DNA of 64,000 nucleotides from Maribacter flavus (GTDB lineage Bacteria; Bacteroidota; Bacteroidia; Flavobacteriales; Flavobacteriaceae), in contig NZ_VUOE01000002.1 of assembly GCF_008386635.1 (NCBI RefSeq), forward strand, positions 496,001 through 560,000, read 5' to 3'. The position numbers and the translations under genes are program-made. The notes under the pieces were generated by a model. The model ran no database searches. It saw only the letters and a list, made by a program, of their open reading frames with translations, and had not been told where the DNA came from. Positions 32,889-41,972 of this stretch are shown here, piece after piece; the first letter of the stretch is position 1, and the number at the start of each line of letters is the position of its first letter.

Positions 32889-34787
32889 ATGTACAAAAAT
32901 TTGGTAGGTTTTGGTGCCATGGCGTTGCTGTGCACCAAGGCGATTGCCCAAGATGGGCAGGCCCTTGGCATTGATCAAGGGAACAAGGACTCCGTTCAAT
33001 TACATGTTTTGGACGAAGTAGTCGTAAGCGATTCCCGCTTTGCACTAAAACGGGAAAACTCGGGTAAAACGGTCATTAAAATTTCGGCGGCCGAACTAGA
33101 AAGGAACCAAGGCCGTACCGTTGCCGAAGTCATCAACACCAAAAGTGGACTGGAGATTAATGGAACCCGAAGTTTTGCCGGTCAAAATATTTCCGTATTC
33201 GCCAGGGGCGGCAACAATCGACAGGTGTTGGTGATCATAGATGGCATCCAGGTATCGGACCCTTCCAATGTAAATGCGGAGTATGACCTGCGCTTACTGA
33301 ATCTTTCACAGATAGAAAATATTGAAATCGTTAAGGGTGCTGCCAGTAACCTGTATGGGAATTCAGCGGCCACGGCTGTCATCAATATTACCACAAAGCA
33401 ATCTGATGAAGATGGAATGAACCTGGAGGTCGTGTCCAATTGGGGAACGAACCAGTCCCAAACTGATCGAAACAATTCGCTTTCAGATATTTCCAACAAT
33501 GTGACCATTTCCGGGAAAAATAAGGAACTAACGTTCTTGGCTTCAGGCGGACATCAATTCACGGACGGACTTTCCTCCGCCCTTGGAGAGGAGGCCGATG
33601 TTTTTTCGAGGATTGATGGAAATTTTAAAGTCGGTTACCGTTTTTCCGAAAAACTTACCTCGGAGGCATCGACCTTCTATAATAAGTTGAAATCTGACTA
33701 TGATAATGGATTCCCTATTGAAGATGCCGACTTTCATTTTAATAGCGAACAATCCCGATTCGGTTTGGCAAATACATACACCTATGCCAAAGGGAGTTTG
33801 CATTTGAATACCGCCTTCAATCAAATCACAAGGGAATTTGTATCGGATTTTCCCAATTCCTTCGATTCGGAAACTTTTGTATTGGATGTATTCAACAAGT
33901 ATACGTTCAACGAGCGCTTTTATACGATTTTTGGTCTGAACTTGGTGGAGGGTAAGACGGTATTTACCGAGAAGGTTTCTTCCAGGAACCTAGATCCGTA
34001 TCTCAATTTGGTGTATGTGAGCGATTTTGGTTTGAATGTAAACGCCGGTGCCCGATGGAACAACCACAACGAGTATGGCGCACATTGGATCTACAATCTA
34101 AATCCGTCGTATCGTATTAAATGGGATCAGGGGTATTTGAAGTTTTTGGGTTCTTTTGCCACTTCATACATCGCCCCCAATTTGTCCCAATTATACGGTC
34201 CATTTGGTGCCAATACCGATTTGCGCCCGGAAGAAAACTCGACGTTGGAGGGTGGTATGGAAATAAGACTTTCAAAGAATTTTAGGTTCAATACCGTTTA
34301 TTTTAATCGGTTGGAAAAGGAAAGAATCGAGTATGTAGTGATTGACCCGGATACCTTTGAAAGTCGGTATCAGAACAGTAAAGGAACGAATAGGGTTGAT
34401 GGGGTAGAAGTGGAAGTTTCCGCGGTGTTGTTAAACGATTTGCAATTAAACGCCAATTATACGTTTACCAATTTGAGTACCGATATTACCTTACGTATAC
34501 CCAAGCATAAATGGAACGCCCAACTTGGATATACTTTTAACCAGGGAACCTATGTTTCGGTTAACTATCAACACCTATCCGAACGACTGGACACCGATTT
34601 CAACACGTTTATGGATGTAGATTTGCCATCTTATGGGCTTTTGAATGTAACCGCCCAACATCGAATCAGTGAACATGTGCAATTGTCTGCCTCCTTGGAT
34701 AATGTACTTAATGAGGATTATGTGGAAGTATTAAACTATACGACTAGAGGGAGAAATTTTAGGATAGGGATGCGATTGACACTATAG
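32889..34787 (+). CDS. btuB: TonB-dependent outer-membrane receptor for cobalamin (BtuB-like)
   Basis: 632 residues. A signal peptide (MYKNLVGFGAMALLCTKAIAQ) precedes LHVLDEVVVSDSRF, a TonB-box-like segment, and the plug domain (about 50-155: VAEVINTKSGLEINGTRS, VLVIIDGIQVSDPS, IENIEIVKGAASNLYG). The remaining 470 residues form the beta-barrel, ending NFRIGMRLTL with an aromatic/hydrophobic terminal strand. The size equals that of E. coli BtuB rather than of large SusC-type receptors. Control by the cobalamin riboswitch directly upstream makes the vitamin assignment strong. Confidence 0.92.
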   Translation: MYKNLVGFGAMALLCTKAIAQDGQALGIDQGNKDSVQLHVLDEVVVSDSRFALKRENSGKTVIKISAAELERNQGRTVAEVINTKSGLEINGTRSFAGQNISVFARGGNNRQVLVIIDGIQVSDPSNVNAEYDLRLLNLSQIENIEIVKGAASNLYGNSAATAVINITTKQSDEDGMNLEVVSNWGTNQSQTDRNNSLSDISNNVTISGKNKELTFLASGGHQFTDGLSSALGEEADVFSRIDGNFKVGYRFSEKLTSEASTFYNKLKSDYDNGFPIEDADFHFNSEQSRFGLANTYTYAKGSLHLNTAFNQITREFVSDFPNSFDSETFVLDVFNKYTFNERFYTIFGLNLVEGKTVFTEKVSSRNLDPYLNLVYVSDFGLNVNAGARWNNHNEYGAHWIYNLNPSYRIKWDQGYLKFLGSFATSYIAPNLSQLYGPFGANTDLRPEENSTLEGGMEIRLSKNFRFNTVYFNRLEKERIEYVVIDPDTFESRYQNSKGTNRVDGVEVEVSAVLLNDLQLNANYTFTNLSTDITLRIPKHKWNAQLGYTFNQGTYVSVNYQHLSERLDTDFNTFMDVDLPSYGLLNVTAQHRISEHVQLSASLDNVLNEDYVEVLNYTTRGRNFRIGMRLTL

Positions 34788-34798
34788 TTTACAAAAAA

Positions 34799-34827
34799 GG
34801 CGACCGTTAAGGTCGCCCACTATTTTT
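34799..34827 (+). terminator. Terminator after btuB
   Basis: Stem GGCGACC / GGTCGCC with a 5-base loop, flanked by AAAAAA and CACTATTTTT. It can serve btuB and, weakly, the convergent peptidase gene. Confidence 0.8.
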
Positions 34828-34837
34828 CGGAATGGTA

Positions 34838-36310
34838 TTAATTTAAGGACAAATCCAATTCATATAGGGTATCATCGATCATTTTGTCCTTGAACGGACT
34901 GTACATTTTGGAACTGGAAAATATCTCAATGGGGTTTTCTACCGTAAAGTCCCTTTTACCCGTAGCTCCTGTAATTTCTTGGATAGCCCGAGCCAGCAGT
35001 GGTTCGTTGAGGTCCCCCAAAATGCCTAAATTGCCGTAATCCTCTTTTAGTTGGATATCTGGTACTAATCCATCCGTATAATCAAAGAATCCATCCGCAT
35101 TTTCATTTCTCCCTAAAAGTGGTTGTATGGCCCATTGATTATCAGGATTTATTTTATTTACCCTGGAGGGTGTATAGAGGTAGGAATTTTCACGGTCGTC
35201 CACAAGCGTTGTGGAGAATTCATTTTTCCCACGGGTGACATCTCCAATGATTACGACATCAATGTAAGGTTCCAGACTATTGATGAGCAATTCACTGGCA
35301 GAAGCAGAACTCGCCGAAGTTAGCACGTACAATTTGTTAAGTCCCAATGGTTCTATGGTTTTGCTACCCAACCTATCCGTAAAATAGACCTCTAGCTGAC
35401 TTTCAGATAATTGGTCCTGGATTTTATTATTGTAGCGCTTTCGCAGGAATAGATTGTCCGTATTGGTATCATAGATCATACTGGCCAGTATTCTAGTGGT
35501 ATTAACGGACCCGCCTGGATTGTAGCGTAGGTCAACAATCAATTCCGTAATACCTAGATTCTTGAGTCCCAAAACTGCATCATAGAGGTCATCATCGTAC
35601 TCGTTTGTAAATTGGTTGTACATGAGATACCCTATGGTAATGCCGTTTACTTCAAAGGATTTTGAAATGAAAACCGGATTTTCCGCCAAAGCTTCCTCCT
35701 TGGTAAGGGAAACTTCCCTTTCATTCTGTATGACATCCCCGTTCGAAAAATCGGCCATGTTCAGTACATACGTGTTATTGGCACCAAAAAGTAAATTTTG
35801 GAAATTATTGATGGTCAAGGTGGTACCATTGACACCGGTAAACAGATCGCCACGTTCAATATCCTTGGTAGCCGCATCGGAATTTGGTATTATATATCGA
35901 ACATAACCAAAAACCTCTTCACTATTGGCTTTTCTTACCAGTCCAAATTCAAGCCCATTGCTTCTGGAAATCCCGGCCAAGGAATTGGTCAGTTCCCTAT
36001 AATCAGAATTATAAAAGCTGAACCTGTCCTCTATATAAAGCAATTTACTATCGAAAAAGGCCCCGGGCTCCTCCACGGATTGTAAAAACTCCGTATAACT
36101 TTCAGAATCTTGAAAACGGTTATCCGCCAAATCTGGGACATCGGCTTGCCAGAAGTACCAGAAATTCATGGCTTTCCACATAAAGTTCTGGACGGGAACA
36201 TTGGAAGATGGCAGCGGATCTACTGTTTTTGGAACGGATAATTCATCGTCCTTGGAACAGGAAAAAACGGCTAGGACAAAAACTAGGGGCAAAAGACTTT
36301 TGATACTCAT
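34838..36310 (-). CDS. S41-family peptidase lipoprotein (copy 1)
   Basis: 490 residues. The lipoprotein signal is SLLPLVFVLAVFSCSKDDE. An N-terminal region with FMWKAMNFWYFWQADVPDL is followed by a PDZ-like stretch (NGTTLTINNFQNLLFG) and the S41 domain: ELIVDLRYNPGGSVNTT, then SSASASELLINSL with the catalytic Ser, and GDVTRGKNEFS with the Lys. It is a Ctp-like serine protease in the periplasm or on the cell surface; the target is unknown. It is a tandem paralogue of the next gene, to which it aligns over its whole length. The gap between them is 22 bases, so they are cotranscribed. Confidence 0.88.
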   Translation of the reverse strand: MSIKSLLPLVFVLAVFSCSKDDELSVPKTVDPLPSSNVPVQNFMWKAMNFWYFWQADVPDLADNRFQDSESYTEFLQSVEEPGAFFDSKLLYIEDRFSFYNSDYRELTNSLAGISRSNGLEFGLVRKANSEEVFGYVRYIIPNSDAATKDIERGDLFTGVNGTTLTINNFQNLLFGANNTYVLNMADFSNGDVIQNEREVSLTKEEALAENPVFISKSFEVNGITIGYLMYNQFTNEYDDDLYDAVLGLKNLGITELIVDLRYNPGGSVNTTRILASMIYDTNTDNLFLRKRYNNKIQDQLSESQLEVYFTDRLGSKTIEPLGLNKLYVLTSASSASASELLINSLEPYIDVVIIGDVTRGKNEFSTTLVDDRENSYLYTPSRVNKINPDNQWAIQPLLGRNENADGFFDYTDGLVPDIQLKEDYGNLGILGDLNEPLLARAIQEITGATGKRDFTVENPIEIFSSSKMYSPFKDKMIDDTLYELDLSLN

Positions 36311-36332
36311 ACTAGGTAGAACTCGGTATAGC

Positions 36333-37859
36333 TTATTTTATTTCCTTCAAGATGTTTTTAGAACCAACGTTCAAACCATTGAGGATTAAGGCCATATTGC
36401 GTTCATCATACAGTTTGGAACTGGAAACTAGATTTACAGGCATGTTTACTTCAAAACTTCTTTTGGCACTAATGCCCGTAATTTCTTGAATGGCCCTTGC
36501 CAACAAAGGTTCGTTGACGTCCCCTAAAGTACCTAAGTTGGTGACATCCTCTTCCAATTCAATATCCGGGACCAATCCATCCGCATAATCCGAAAAACCG
36601 GCACTATTTTCTACTCTGCTAACTATAGGCTGTAATCCCCATTGATTTTCCGGGTTGATTTGGTCCTCACGTTCAGAATCATAAAAGTTTCCATTTTCTG
36701 GATCATCCACAAAAGTTATGGAGCCTTGGTTTTTACCAACAGTGGTAGTACCTATGTGTATTACGTTCATGTAAGGTTCCAAACCTACCATGACCAATTC
36801 ACTTGCCGAAGCGGATGCATCCGTCGCCAATATGTATACGGTGTTCAAGTTCAACGTATTCAAGGCAGCATTCGAATTTCCATTGGCAGTTCCCGTAGTA
36901 GCGACAAAATTATTATCCAGTTCTCCAGGCTCAAATAAGGCTTGGACTTTATCATTGTACCTTGTCCTAAAAATCAAGTCGCTTGTATTGGTGCCATAGA
37001 TAAGACTTGCCAGGATTTGTGCCGTTGTTCCCCTACCGCCGGAATTATACCTCAAATCCAAAACAAGATCCGTTACATTTTGACCTTTAAAATCGGCAAA
37101 AACATTGTTCAAAGCTTCTCCGGAGCCTGGCGTGAAGGAATTATACATTAAATAGCCAATTCTCTTATCCCCAATATTGAGAACTGAGTTTACTAAAATT
37201 GGGTCTTCCACCAAACCCTCTTGTTTGGTTAATGTTACCTCCTTACCGTTTGGACTGATGGTATTGTTTTCGATAGTTGCCATATTAAGCGTATAGGTAT
37301 CGTTTTCTCCAAACAATAAATCGATATAGTTGTTTACAGTAAGTTCGGTTCCATTAACGCCAATAAAGAAATCGCCCCTTTTGATGTCCTTTGTAGAAGC
37401 ATCGGAATCTTTGATGACATATTCCACAAATCCAAAGACATCATCGGAACTACCAATTCTGGAAAGTCCGAATTCAAGACCGTTACTTTTGGAAATTCCA
37501 GAAAGAAAATCCGTTAGTTCCTTATAATCATCACTGTAAAAGGTGAAGCGATCCTCGGAAAAAAGAAGCTCATTCAATAAGAAGTTTTCGGGATTGGGAT
37601 GTGACCTTAAATAAGATTCGTATTCAACTTGGGTGGAAAATCGGTTATCCGCTAATACGGGAACATCGGCTTGCCAAAAATAATAGGCATTCAATGTCTG
37701 CCACATGAAATTCTGTACCTGTATATCGATTTCCTCTTCAACTACTTCCTCTTCAACTATTTCTTCCTGTTCTTCTTCAATGACAGGAGCATCGTCATTT
37801 TTTTTACAGGATTCTGTAAGTATCCCAACAAACAATAAAAACAAAATGTATTTTTTCAT
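36333..37859 (-). CDS. S41-family peptidase lipoprotein (copy 2)
   Basis: 508 residues. The signal is KKYILFLLFVGILTESCKKNDD, followed by a Glu-rich linker (VIEEEQEEIVEEEVVEEE, about 28-45) absent from copy 1. The same blocks occur as in copy 1: FMWQTLNAYYFWQADVPVL, NGTELTVNNYIDLLFG, DLVLDLRYNSGGRGTT, DASASASELVMVGLEP (catalytic Ser) and TTTVGKNQGS (Lys). It is the first gene of the pair. The acidic linker suggests a spacer between the lipid anchor and the protease. A divergent ECF sigma gene starts 209 bases away; no regulatory link is visible. Confidence 0.88.
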   Translation of the reverse strand: MKKYILFLLFVGILTESCKKNDDAPVIEEEQEEIVEEEVVEEEIDIQVQNFMWQTLNAYYFWQADVPVLADNRFSTQVEYESYLRSHPNPENFLLNELLFSEDRFTFYSDDYKELTDFLSGISKSNGLEFGLSRIGSSDDVFGFVEYVIKDSDASTKDIKRGDFFIGVNGTELTVNNYIDLLFGENDTYTLNMATIENNTISPNGKEVTLTKQEGLVEDPILVNSVLNIGDKRIGYLMYNSFTPGSGEALNNVFADFKGQNVTDLVLDLRYNSGGRGTTAQILASLIYGTNTSDLIFRTRYNDKVQALFEPGELDNNFVATTGTANGNSNAALNTLNLNTVYILATDASASASELVMVGLEPYMNVIHIGTTTVGKNQGSITFVDDPENGNFYDSEREDQINPENQWGLQPIVSRVENSAGFSDYADGLVPDIELEEDVTNLGTLGDVNEPLLARAIQEITGISAKRSFEVNMPVNLVSSSKLYDERNMALILNGLNVGSKNILKEIK

Positions 37860-38068
37860 AGCAATTTTATTCTAACGCAGCAATTTCCATACCAATTGCA
37901 GGGTTAATGTTCCTTTAGCATTTTTTTATAGTTACGTAAAATCAATAGATATAGATGTTAAATTTACTTACACAAGCCCGAATAAAAAATTAATTGTAAC
38001 AAAAATCGTTGATTGTCGTCTTCCCTATAGAATGCCTTAACAAGGTATTTTGAGCAACAAAACCTAAA
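37860..38068. other. AT-rich divergent intergenic region
   Basis: 209 bases between the S41 pair and the second ECF sigma gene. I see no gene, repeat or RNA. A near-promoter TATTTTG (38046-38052, one base short of TAnnTTTG) precedes the sigma gene. Confidence 0.5.
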
Positions 38069-38581
38069 ATGAAACAAGCTGAGTTTTTAAATGTGGTTAT
38101 GCCCTTTAAGGATAAGTTATACCGTTTGGCAAAGCGACTATTGGTATCCAGTGAGGAAGCCGAAGATGCCACACAGGAGATTTTGCTGAAATTATGGACC
38201 AAGAAGAAGTCGATTGAATCCTATAATAACGTAGAGGCATTCGCCATGACCATGACCAAGAATTTTTGTTTGGACCGATTGAAATCAAAACAGGCTAGCA
38301 ATTTGAAACTGGTACATAGCAATTACGGGGATGAGGGAAGCACTTCCCTTCAAAAACAGGTAGAGGCGAGGGATAGTCTAAGTTGGGTTGAAAAGATAAT
38401 GGATGAATTGCCGGAACAACAAAAGATGGTACTTCAATTGAGGGATGTGGAACAATACGAATATGAGGAAATAGAGGAGCTTTTGGGAATGAAACCGACC
38501 GCAGTTCGTGTCGCACTTTCAAGGGCCAGAAAAACAGTTAGGGAAAGATTAATACAAAAACATAGTTATGGAATTGGATAA
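38069..38581 (+). CDS. ECF-type RNA polymerase sigma factor (second)
   Basis: 170 residues. Region 2: KDKLYRLAKRLLVSSEEAEDATQEILLKLW and NVEAFAMTMTKNFCLDRLKSK. Region 4: LPEQQKMVLQLRDVEQYEYEEIEELLGMKPTAVRVALSRARK. It is the first gene of a five-gene run with its putative anti-sigma factor and three DUF4252 proteins. Its stop overlaps the start of the next gene by 14 bases, indicating coupling. It shows little similarity to the first sigma factor outside the family motifs. Confidence 0.92.
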   Translation: MKQAEFLNVVMPFKDKLYRLAKRLLVSSEEAEDATQEILLKLWTKKKSIESYNNVEAFAMTMTKNFCLDRLKSKQASNLKLVHSNYGDEGSTSLQKQVEARDSLSWVEKIMDELPEQQKMVLQLRDVEQYEYEEIEELLGMKPTAVRVALSRARKTVRERLIQKHSYGIG

Positions 38582-39017
38582 AGTGGAAAAATTGGTGGAA
38601 AAGTATTTTGATGCTACCACTACCGTTGCCGAGGAGGAAAGCCTAAGGGACTATTTTTCAAGGGAAGACATACCTGCACATTTAGAGCAATATGCACCAA
38701 TGTTCCAATATTTTGCGGTTGCCAAGGAAGAGCGTTACACAAAAAAATTGGCATTGACCAAAACGCCCAAAGGAAGTTTCCGAACTTTGTATAAATGGGT
38801 ATCCGTGGCTGCGGTGGCTGTTTTTACCATAGGGGTATATTTTTATAATTCAACGCCCAAGCCTGTAACCTTGGCAGAAGAGTTTACACCAGAGGAAATA
38901 GCCTCTGCACAGGAAGCCCTGGCCTTATTGGCGATAAATTTTAACAAGGGAACGGAGCAACTGTACCACTTGGAGGAATTTCAAAAGAATACGAATAAAT
39001 TCTTAACGAAAGAGTAG
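38568..39017 (+). CDS. Probable membrane anti-sigma factor (second)
   Basis: 149 residues. The cytoplasmic part (1-70) begins ELDKVEKLVEKYFDATTTVAEEESLRDYF, a helix pattern I have seen in flavobacterial proteins next to ECF sigma genes. One membrane helix is near 74-91 (WVSVAAVAVFTIGVYFY). The periplasmic tail contains AEEFTPEEIASAQEALALLA. Position and layout make it the likely anti-sigma factor; no zinc motif is present. It overlaps the sigma gene by 14 bases. Confidence 0.72.
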   Translation: MELDKVEKLVEKYFDATTTVAEEESLRDYFSREDIPAHLEQYAPMFQYFAVAKEERYTKKLALTKTPKGSFRTLYKWVSVAAVAVFTIGVYFYNSTPKPVTLAEEFTPEEIASAQEALALLAINFNKGTEQLYHLEEFQKNTNKFLTKE

Positions 39018-39176
39018 TAACGATACGGATAAATTTTTAAACCAATTAGCTTAAGTTTTAACAAAAAAAATGATTAAACAAAAAAATATGAAATGAGCCA
39101 TAACAATTCTTTATACCCACTGAGATAGTTATTGGCGAATTGCATATGACCTATTAAAAACAATAAAAATAAACAG

Positions 39177-39731
39177 ATGAAAAAGCTATTATTTATAGGA
39201 ATCTTGGTCTTGGCGCCTTTTTTTACCACTGCCCAGGATATTTTTGACAAGTACGAGGACAATGACAAGGTCACCTTTGTGGCCATGCAGCCAAAAATGT
39301 TCCAGATGCTTGGGAAAATGAGTGTAAACTCAGATGATCCAGAAGCCAAGGAATTTTTTGAACTTGTTAACTCCATTACCAGTTTTAAGGTAATCACCAC
39401 GGACGATGCTGCTATTTCCAAGGATGTGGATAGCTGGGTAGCAAATAGATTGAAGAGTTCAACTTTTGAAGAGCTTATGCGTGTACGGGACGGTGACAGC
39501 AATGTAAAGTTCTATGTAAAGGAAGGAAAGGACGATGACCATGTAAAGGAATTGTTGATGTTCGTGACCGGTATAAAGGATATGGATATAGACATCAACG
39601 GGAAAAAATTGGAAACGGTTTTGCTTTCCTTGACAGGGGATATCAATCTCAGGTCGGTTTCAAAACTTACCGATAAAATGGATCTGCCAGGTGGAGACCA
39701 ATTGGGCAAGGCCAGCAAAAAAAGTAATTAA
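39177..39731 (+). CDS. DUF4252 exported protein (copy 1)
   Basis: 184 residues with a signal peptide (KKLLFIGILVLAPFFTTAQ). The mature part shares FDKYEDNDKV, EELMRVRDGDSNVKFYVKEGK, HVKELLMFVTGI and KLETVLLSLTGDI with the following gene; they are tandem duplicates. DUF4252 is a Bacteroidota family of unknown function found in the envelope. It lies 159 bases downstream of the anti-sigma gene and could be the regulon output of the sigma factor; the gap may hold a separate promoter. Confidence 0.82.
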   Translation: MKKLLFIGILVLAPFFTTAQDIFDKYEDNDKVTFVAMQPKMFQMLGKMSVNSDDPEAKEFFELVNSITSFKVITTDDAAISKDVDSWVANRLKSSTFEELMRVRDGDSNVKFYVKEGKDDDHVKELLMFVTGIKDMDIDINGKKLETVLLSLTGDINLRSVSKLTDKMDLPGGDQLGKASKKSN

Positions 39732-39766
39732 TATCTAGTAAATATCATCAATCATTAATCATTAAT

Positions 39767-39784
39767 CTCCCGATTGCCATCGGG
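39767..39784. repeat. Short inverted repeat TCCCGAT-TGCC-ATCGGGA
   Basis: A 7-bp perfect inverted repeat between the first two DUF4252 genes. It resembles a palindrome repeated in flavobacterial intergenic regions, though this copy has a changed centre. Possible attenuation or processing site. Confidence 0.55.
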
Positions 39785-39800
39785 ACAAAAAACAACAGTC

Positions 39801-40346
39801 ATGAGAAAATTAGCAGTAGTAGTATTAGTAGCCATTTTACCGTCATTGGGTTTTTCACAGTCCATTTTTGACAAATACGAGGATATGGACCATGTAGGTT
39901 CGGTCATCGTAAACAAAGGCATGATCGATTTGGTTTCCAAAATTGGGGCATTGGATGACGACGAAGAAGCAAAGGAGTTTGTTGAGGTCGCTAAAGGGCT
40001 TCAGGGAGTAAAGGTCTTTATGACCGAGGACGAAGGCGTTTCATTGGATATGTCCAAAACCGTGAAGCAATATCTAAAAAGCTCCAAACTAGAGGAATTG
40101 ATGCGCGTAAAGGATAAGGACGTTAACGTTAAGTTCTATGTAAAAAATGGTAAGAACGAAAACCACGTAACGGAATTGCTTATGTTCGTTTCTGGAATGG
40201 AAAATGTGGAGATTGGACATAATGGACGAAAGCTGGAAACGGTTTTGGTAAGTCTTACGGGAGATATCGACCTGAATAAAATTGGTTCACTTACCAATAA
40301 AATGGACCTTCCCAAGGATTTGAACAAGGCGGGTGGCAGAAGATAA
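39801..40346 (+). CDS. DUF4252 exported protein (copy 2)
   Basis: 181 residues from ATG 39801; a TTG at 39774 would add nine residues ahead of the signal peptide and is unlikely. The signal is RKLAVVVLVAILPSLGFSQ. The mature protein begins SIFDKYEDMDHVG and carries EELMRVKDKDVNVKFYVKNGK and KLETVLVSLTGDIDL, closely matching copy 1. It ends DLNKAGGRR. Function unknown. It is the middle gene of the DUF4252 trio. Confidence 0.82.
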   Translation: MRKLAVVVLVAILPSLGFSQSIFDKYEDMDHVGSVIVNKGMIDLVSKIGALDDDEEAKEFVEVAKGLQGVKVFMTEDEGVSLDMSKTVKQYLKSSKLEELMRVKDKDVNVKFYVKNGKNENHVTELLMFVSGMENVEIGHNGRKLETVLVSLTGDIDLNKIGSLTNKMDLPKDLNKAGGRR

Positions 40347-40439
40347 ATCCGGTATTTTAAAAACTAGTAGAAGGTGGACTTTTTAGTTCACCTTTTCCCA
40401 GTTTCATAAAATTGAATTTAATAATTAAAATCGATAGGT

Positions 40440-40979
40440 TTGAAACGAACAAGAAACATTATGGTGATAGTTCTGGCAATCATCATGGGCGCGTGCTCTT
40501 CGACCCAAAGCTTGCAGGAATATTACATCGACAATACAGAAAATCCAAATTTTCTTCATTTGGATGTGCCCACCAGCATACTTAAGCTGGATGAGGCCAA
40601 TCTAACGGAATCCCAAAAGACGGCATTGAACTCACTTAAAAAATTAAATATTCTGGCCTTCAAGAAAACAGATACGAATACGCCAGAATATGAAGCTGAA
40701 AAAAAGCAGGTAAAAGCCATACTCTCAAACAACATTTACACGGAGTTGATGAAGATGAATACGGACTTTGGAAGGGCTACCGTAAGGTATCTGGGCGAGG
40801 ACGATGCCATTGATGAGGTAATCATTTATGGAGACAATGATGAAAAAGGTTTTGCCCTAATCAGGGTTTTGGGAAATGATATGAATCCGGCGCATTTTGT
40901 ACAGCTTTTACAAGCAGTACAGAAGTCGGATTACAAAGGTGAAGGCCTTGGTGCTCTGGGCGATTTCCTTAAAGGATAA
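40440..40979 (+). CDS. DUF4252 lipoprotein (copy 3)
   Basis: 179 residues. The lipoprotein signal is MKRTRNIMVIVLAIIMGACSS. I keep the TTG start at 40440 because the only downstream ATG (40461) would remove the positive residues a signal needs. The mature part is diverged from copies 1 and 2 but keeps NIYTELMKMNTDFGRATVRYL and EVIIYGDNDEKGFALIRVLGNDM, the same strand pattern. It is lipid-anchored, unlike the other two, so the trio may include one anchored and two soluble partners (inference). Confidence 0.78.
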   Translation: MKRTRNIMVIVLAIIMGACSSTQSLQEYYIDNTENPNFLHLDVPTSILKLDEANLTESQKTALNSLKKLNILAFKKTDTNTPEYEAEKKQVKAILSNNIYTELMKMNTDFGRATVRYLGEDDAIDEVIIYGDNDEKGFALIRVLGNDMNPAHFVQLLQAVQKSDYKGEGLGALGDFLKG

Positions 40980-40999
40980 ATCAAACATTTTTAAAGGAT

Positions 41000-41043
41000 A
41001 AAGACCCGTCTAGCCAAGGCTTTAACGGGTCTTTCTGTTTTTA
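41000..41043 (+). terminator. Terminator after the DUF4252 trio
   Basis: Perfect 10-bp stem AAAGACCCGT / ACGGGTCTTT with a 15-base loop, then CTGTTTTT. It ends the sigma/DUF4252 operon before the channel gene. Confidence 0.88.
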
Positions 41044-41135
41044 ACTAGTTGCTCTTCAAAACATTAATTGTGACCTTCTGCTTATATTGGGGTCATAATG
41101 AAAAAGGAATATTAACCACTAAACCAAAAACTAGT

Positions 41136-41939
41136 ATGGAAAATTTATCTATGGAAGCTATCATGGGTTATGTAGAGACCTATGGAGTTCCCCTTCTTAA
41201 AGCCATTTTAATCTACATTGTCGGTGCTTGGGTAATCAAAAAAATAATAAAGGCCGTGCGAAAAATGTTCGCAAAGGGTACGTATGATGAGTCCCTGCAA
41301 AAATTCCTCGTGAACCTAATTTCGTGGGCACTCAAGATTTTCTTGATAATTACCGTGATATCTACTTTGGGGGTGGAAACTACCAGCTTGGCCGCGGTAA
41401 TTGCTGCTGCAGGTTTGGCGGTGGGTCTTGCCTTACAGGGGTCGTTGTCCAATTTTGCTGGCGGTGTACTTATCATGATTTTTAAACCCTATAAAATCGG
41501 GGATTTAATAGAAGCGCAGGGAGTTTTGGGTTCCGTAAAGGAAATTGAAATTTTTACCACCAAACTCATAACCCCACAAAATAAACTGGCAATCGTGCCT
41601 AATGGGGCCTTGGCCAATGGAAATATCATCAACTATACCGCCGAGGGTAAGATGCGTGTAGATACCGTTGTTGGGGTCGATTATGGATCAAACATTAAAA
41701 AGACAAAAGAAGTCTTGTTAGAGATGCTCAAAGCAAACCCAAAGGTTTTAGAGGATCCCGCGCCTAGTGTAAACGTTGAGGAATTGGCGGATAGTTCCGT
41801 AAATCTGGCCGTTAGGCCCTATTGTAAACCAGAAGATTACTGGGATGTTTATTTTGCGACCATTGAAGGGACCAAGGAAGCCCTAGATAAGGCTGGTATC
41901 GAAATACCGTATCCGCACGAAGTGCAGATCAATAAATAA
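41136..41939 (+). CDS. Small mechanosensitive ion channel (MscS family)
   Basis: 267 residues from ATG 41136. Three membrane helices: about 15-33, 62-80, and the pore helix in AAVIAAAGLAVGLALQGSLSNFAGGVLIM, with the Gly/Ala pattern of MscS TM3. The beta-domain motif follows (FKPYKIGDLIEAQGVLGSVKEIEIFTT). It protects against hypo-osmotic shock. The upstream ORF start at 41049 lies just after the previous terminator and adds 29 residues that do not fit. Confidence 0.9.
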   Translation: MENLSMEAIMGYVETYGVPLLKAILIYIVGAWVIKKIIKAVRKMFAKGTYDESLQKFLVNLISWALKIFLIITVISTLGVETTSLAAVIAAAGLAVGLALQGSLSNFAGGVLIMIFKPYKIGDLIEAQGVLGSVKEIEIFTTKLITPQNKLAIVPNGALANGNIINYTAEGKMRVDTVVGVDYGSNIKKTKEVLLEMLKANPKVLEDPAPSVNVEELADSSVNLAVRPYCKPEDYWDVYFATIEGTKEALDKAGIEIPYPHEVQINK

Positions 41940-41941
41940 CA

Positions 41942-41972
41942 AAAAATGGGCCGATACGATCGGCCCATTTTT
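41942..41972. terminator. Bidirectional terminator between the MscS and purB genes
   Basis: Perfect 14-bp stem AAAAATGGGCCGAT / ATCGGCCCATTTTT with a 3-base loop. It overlaps the first two bases of the purB stop. Confidence 0.92.
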
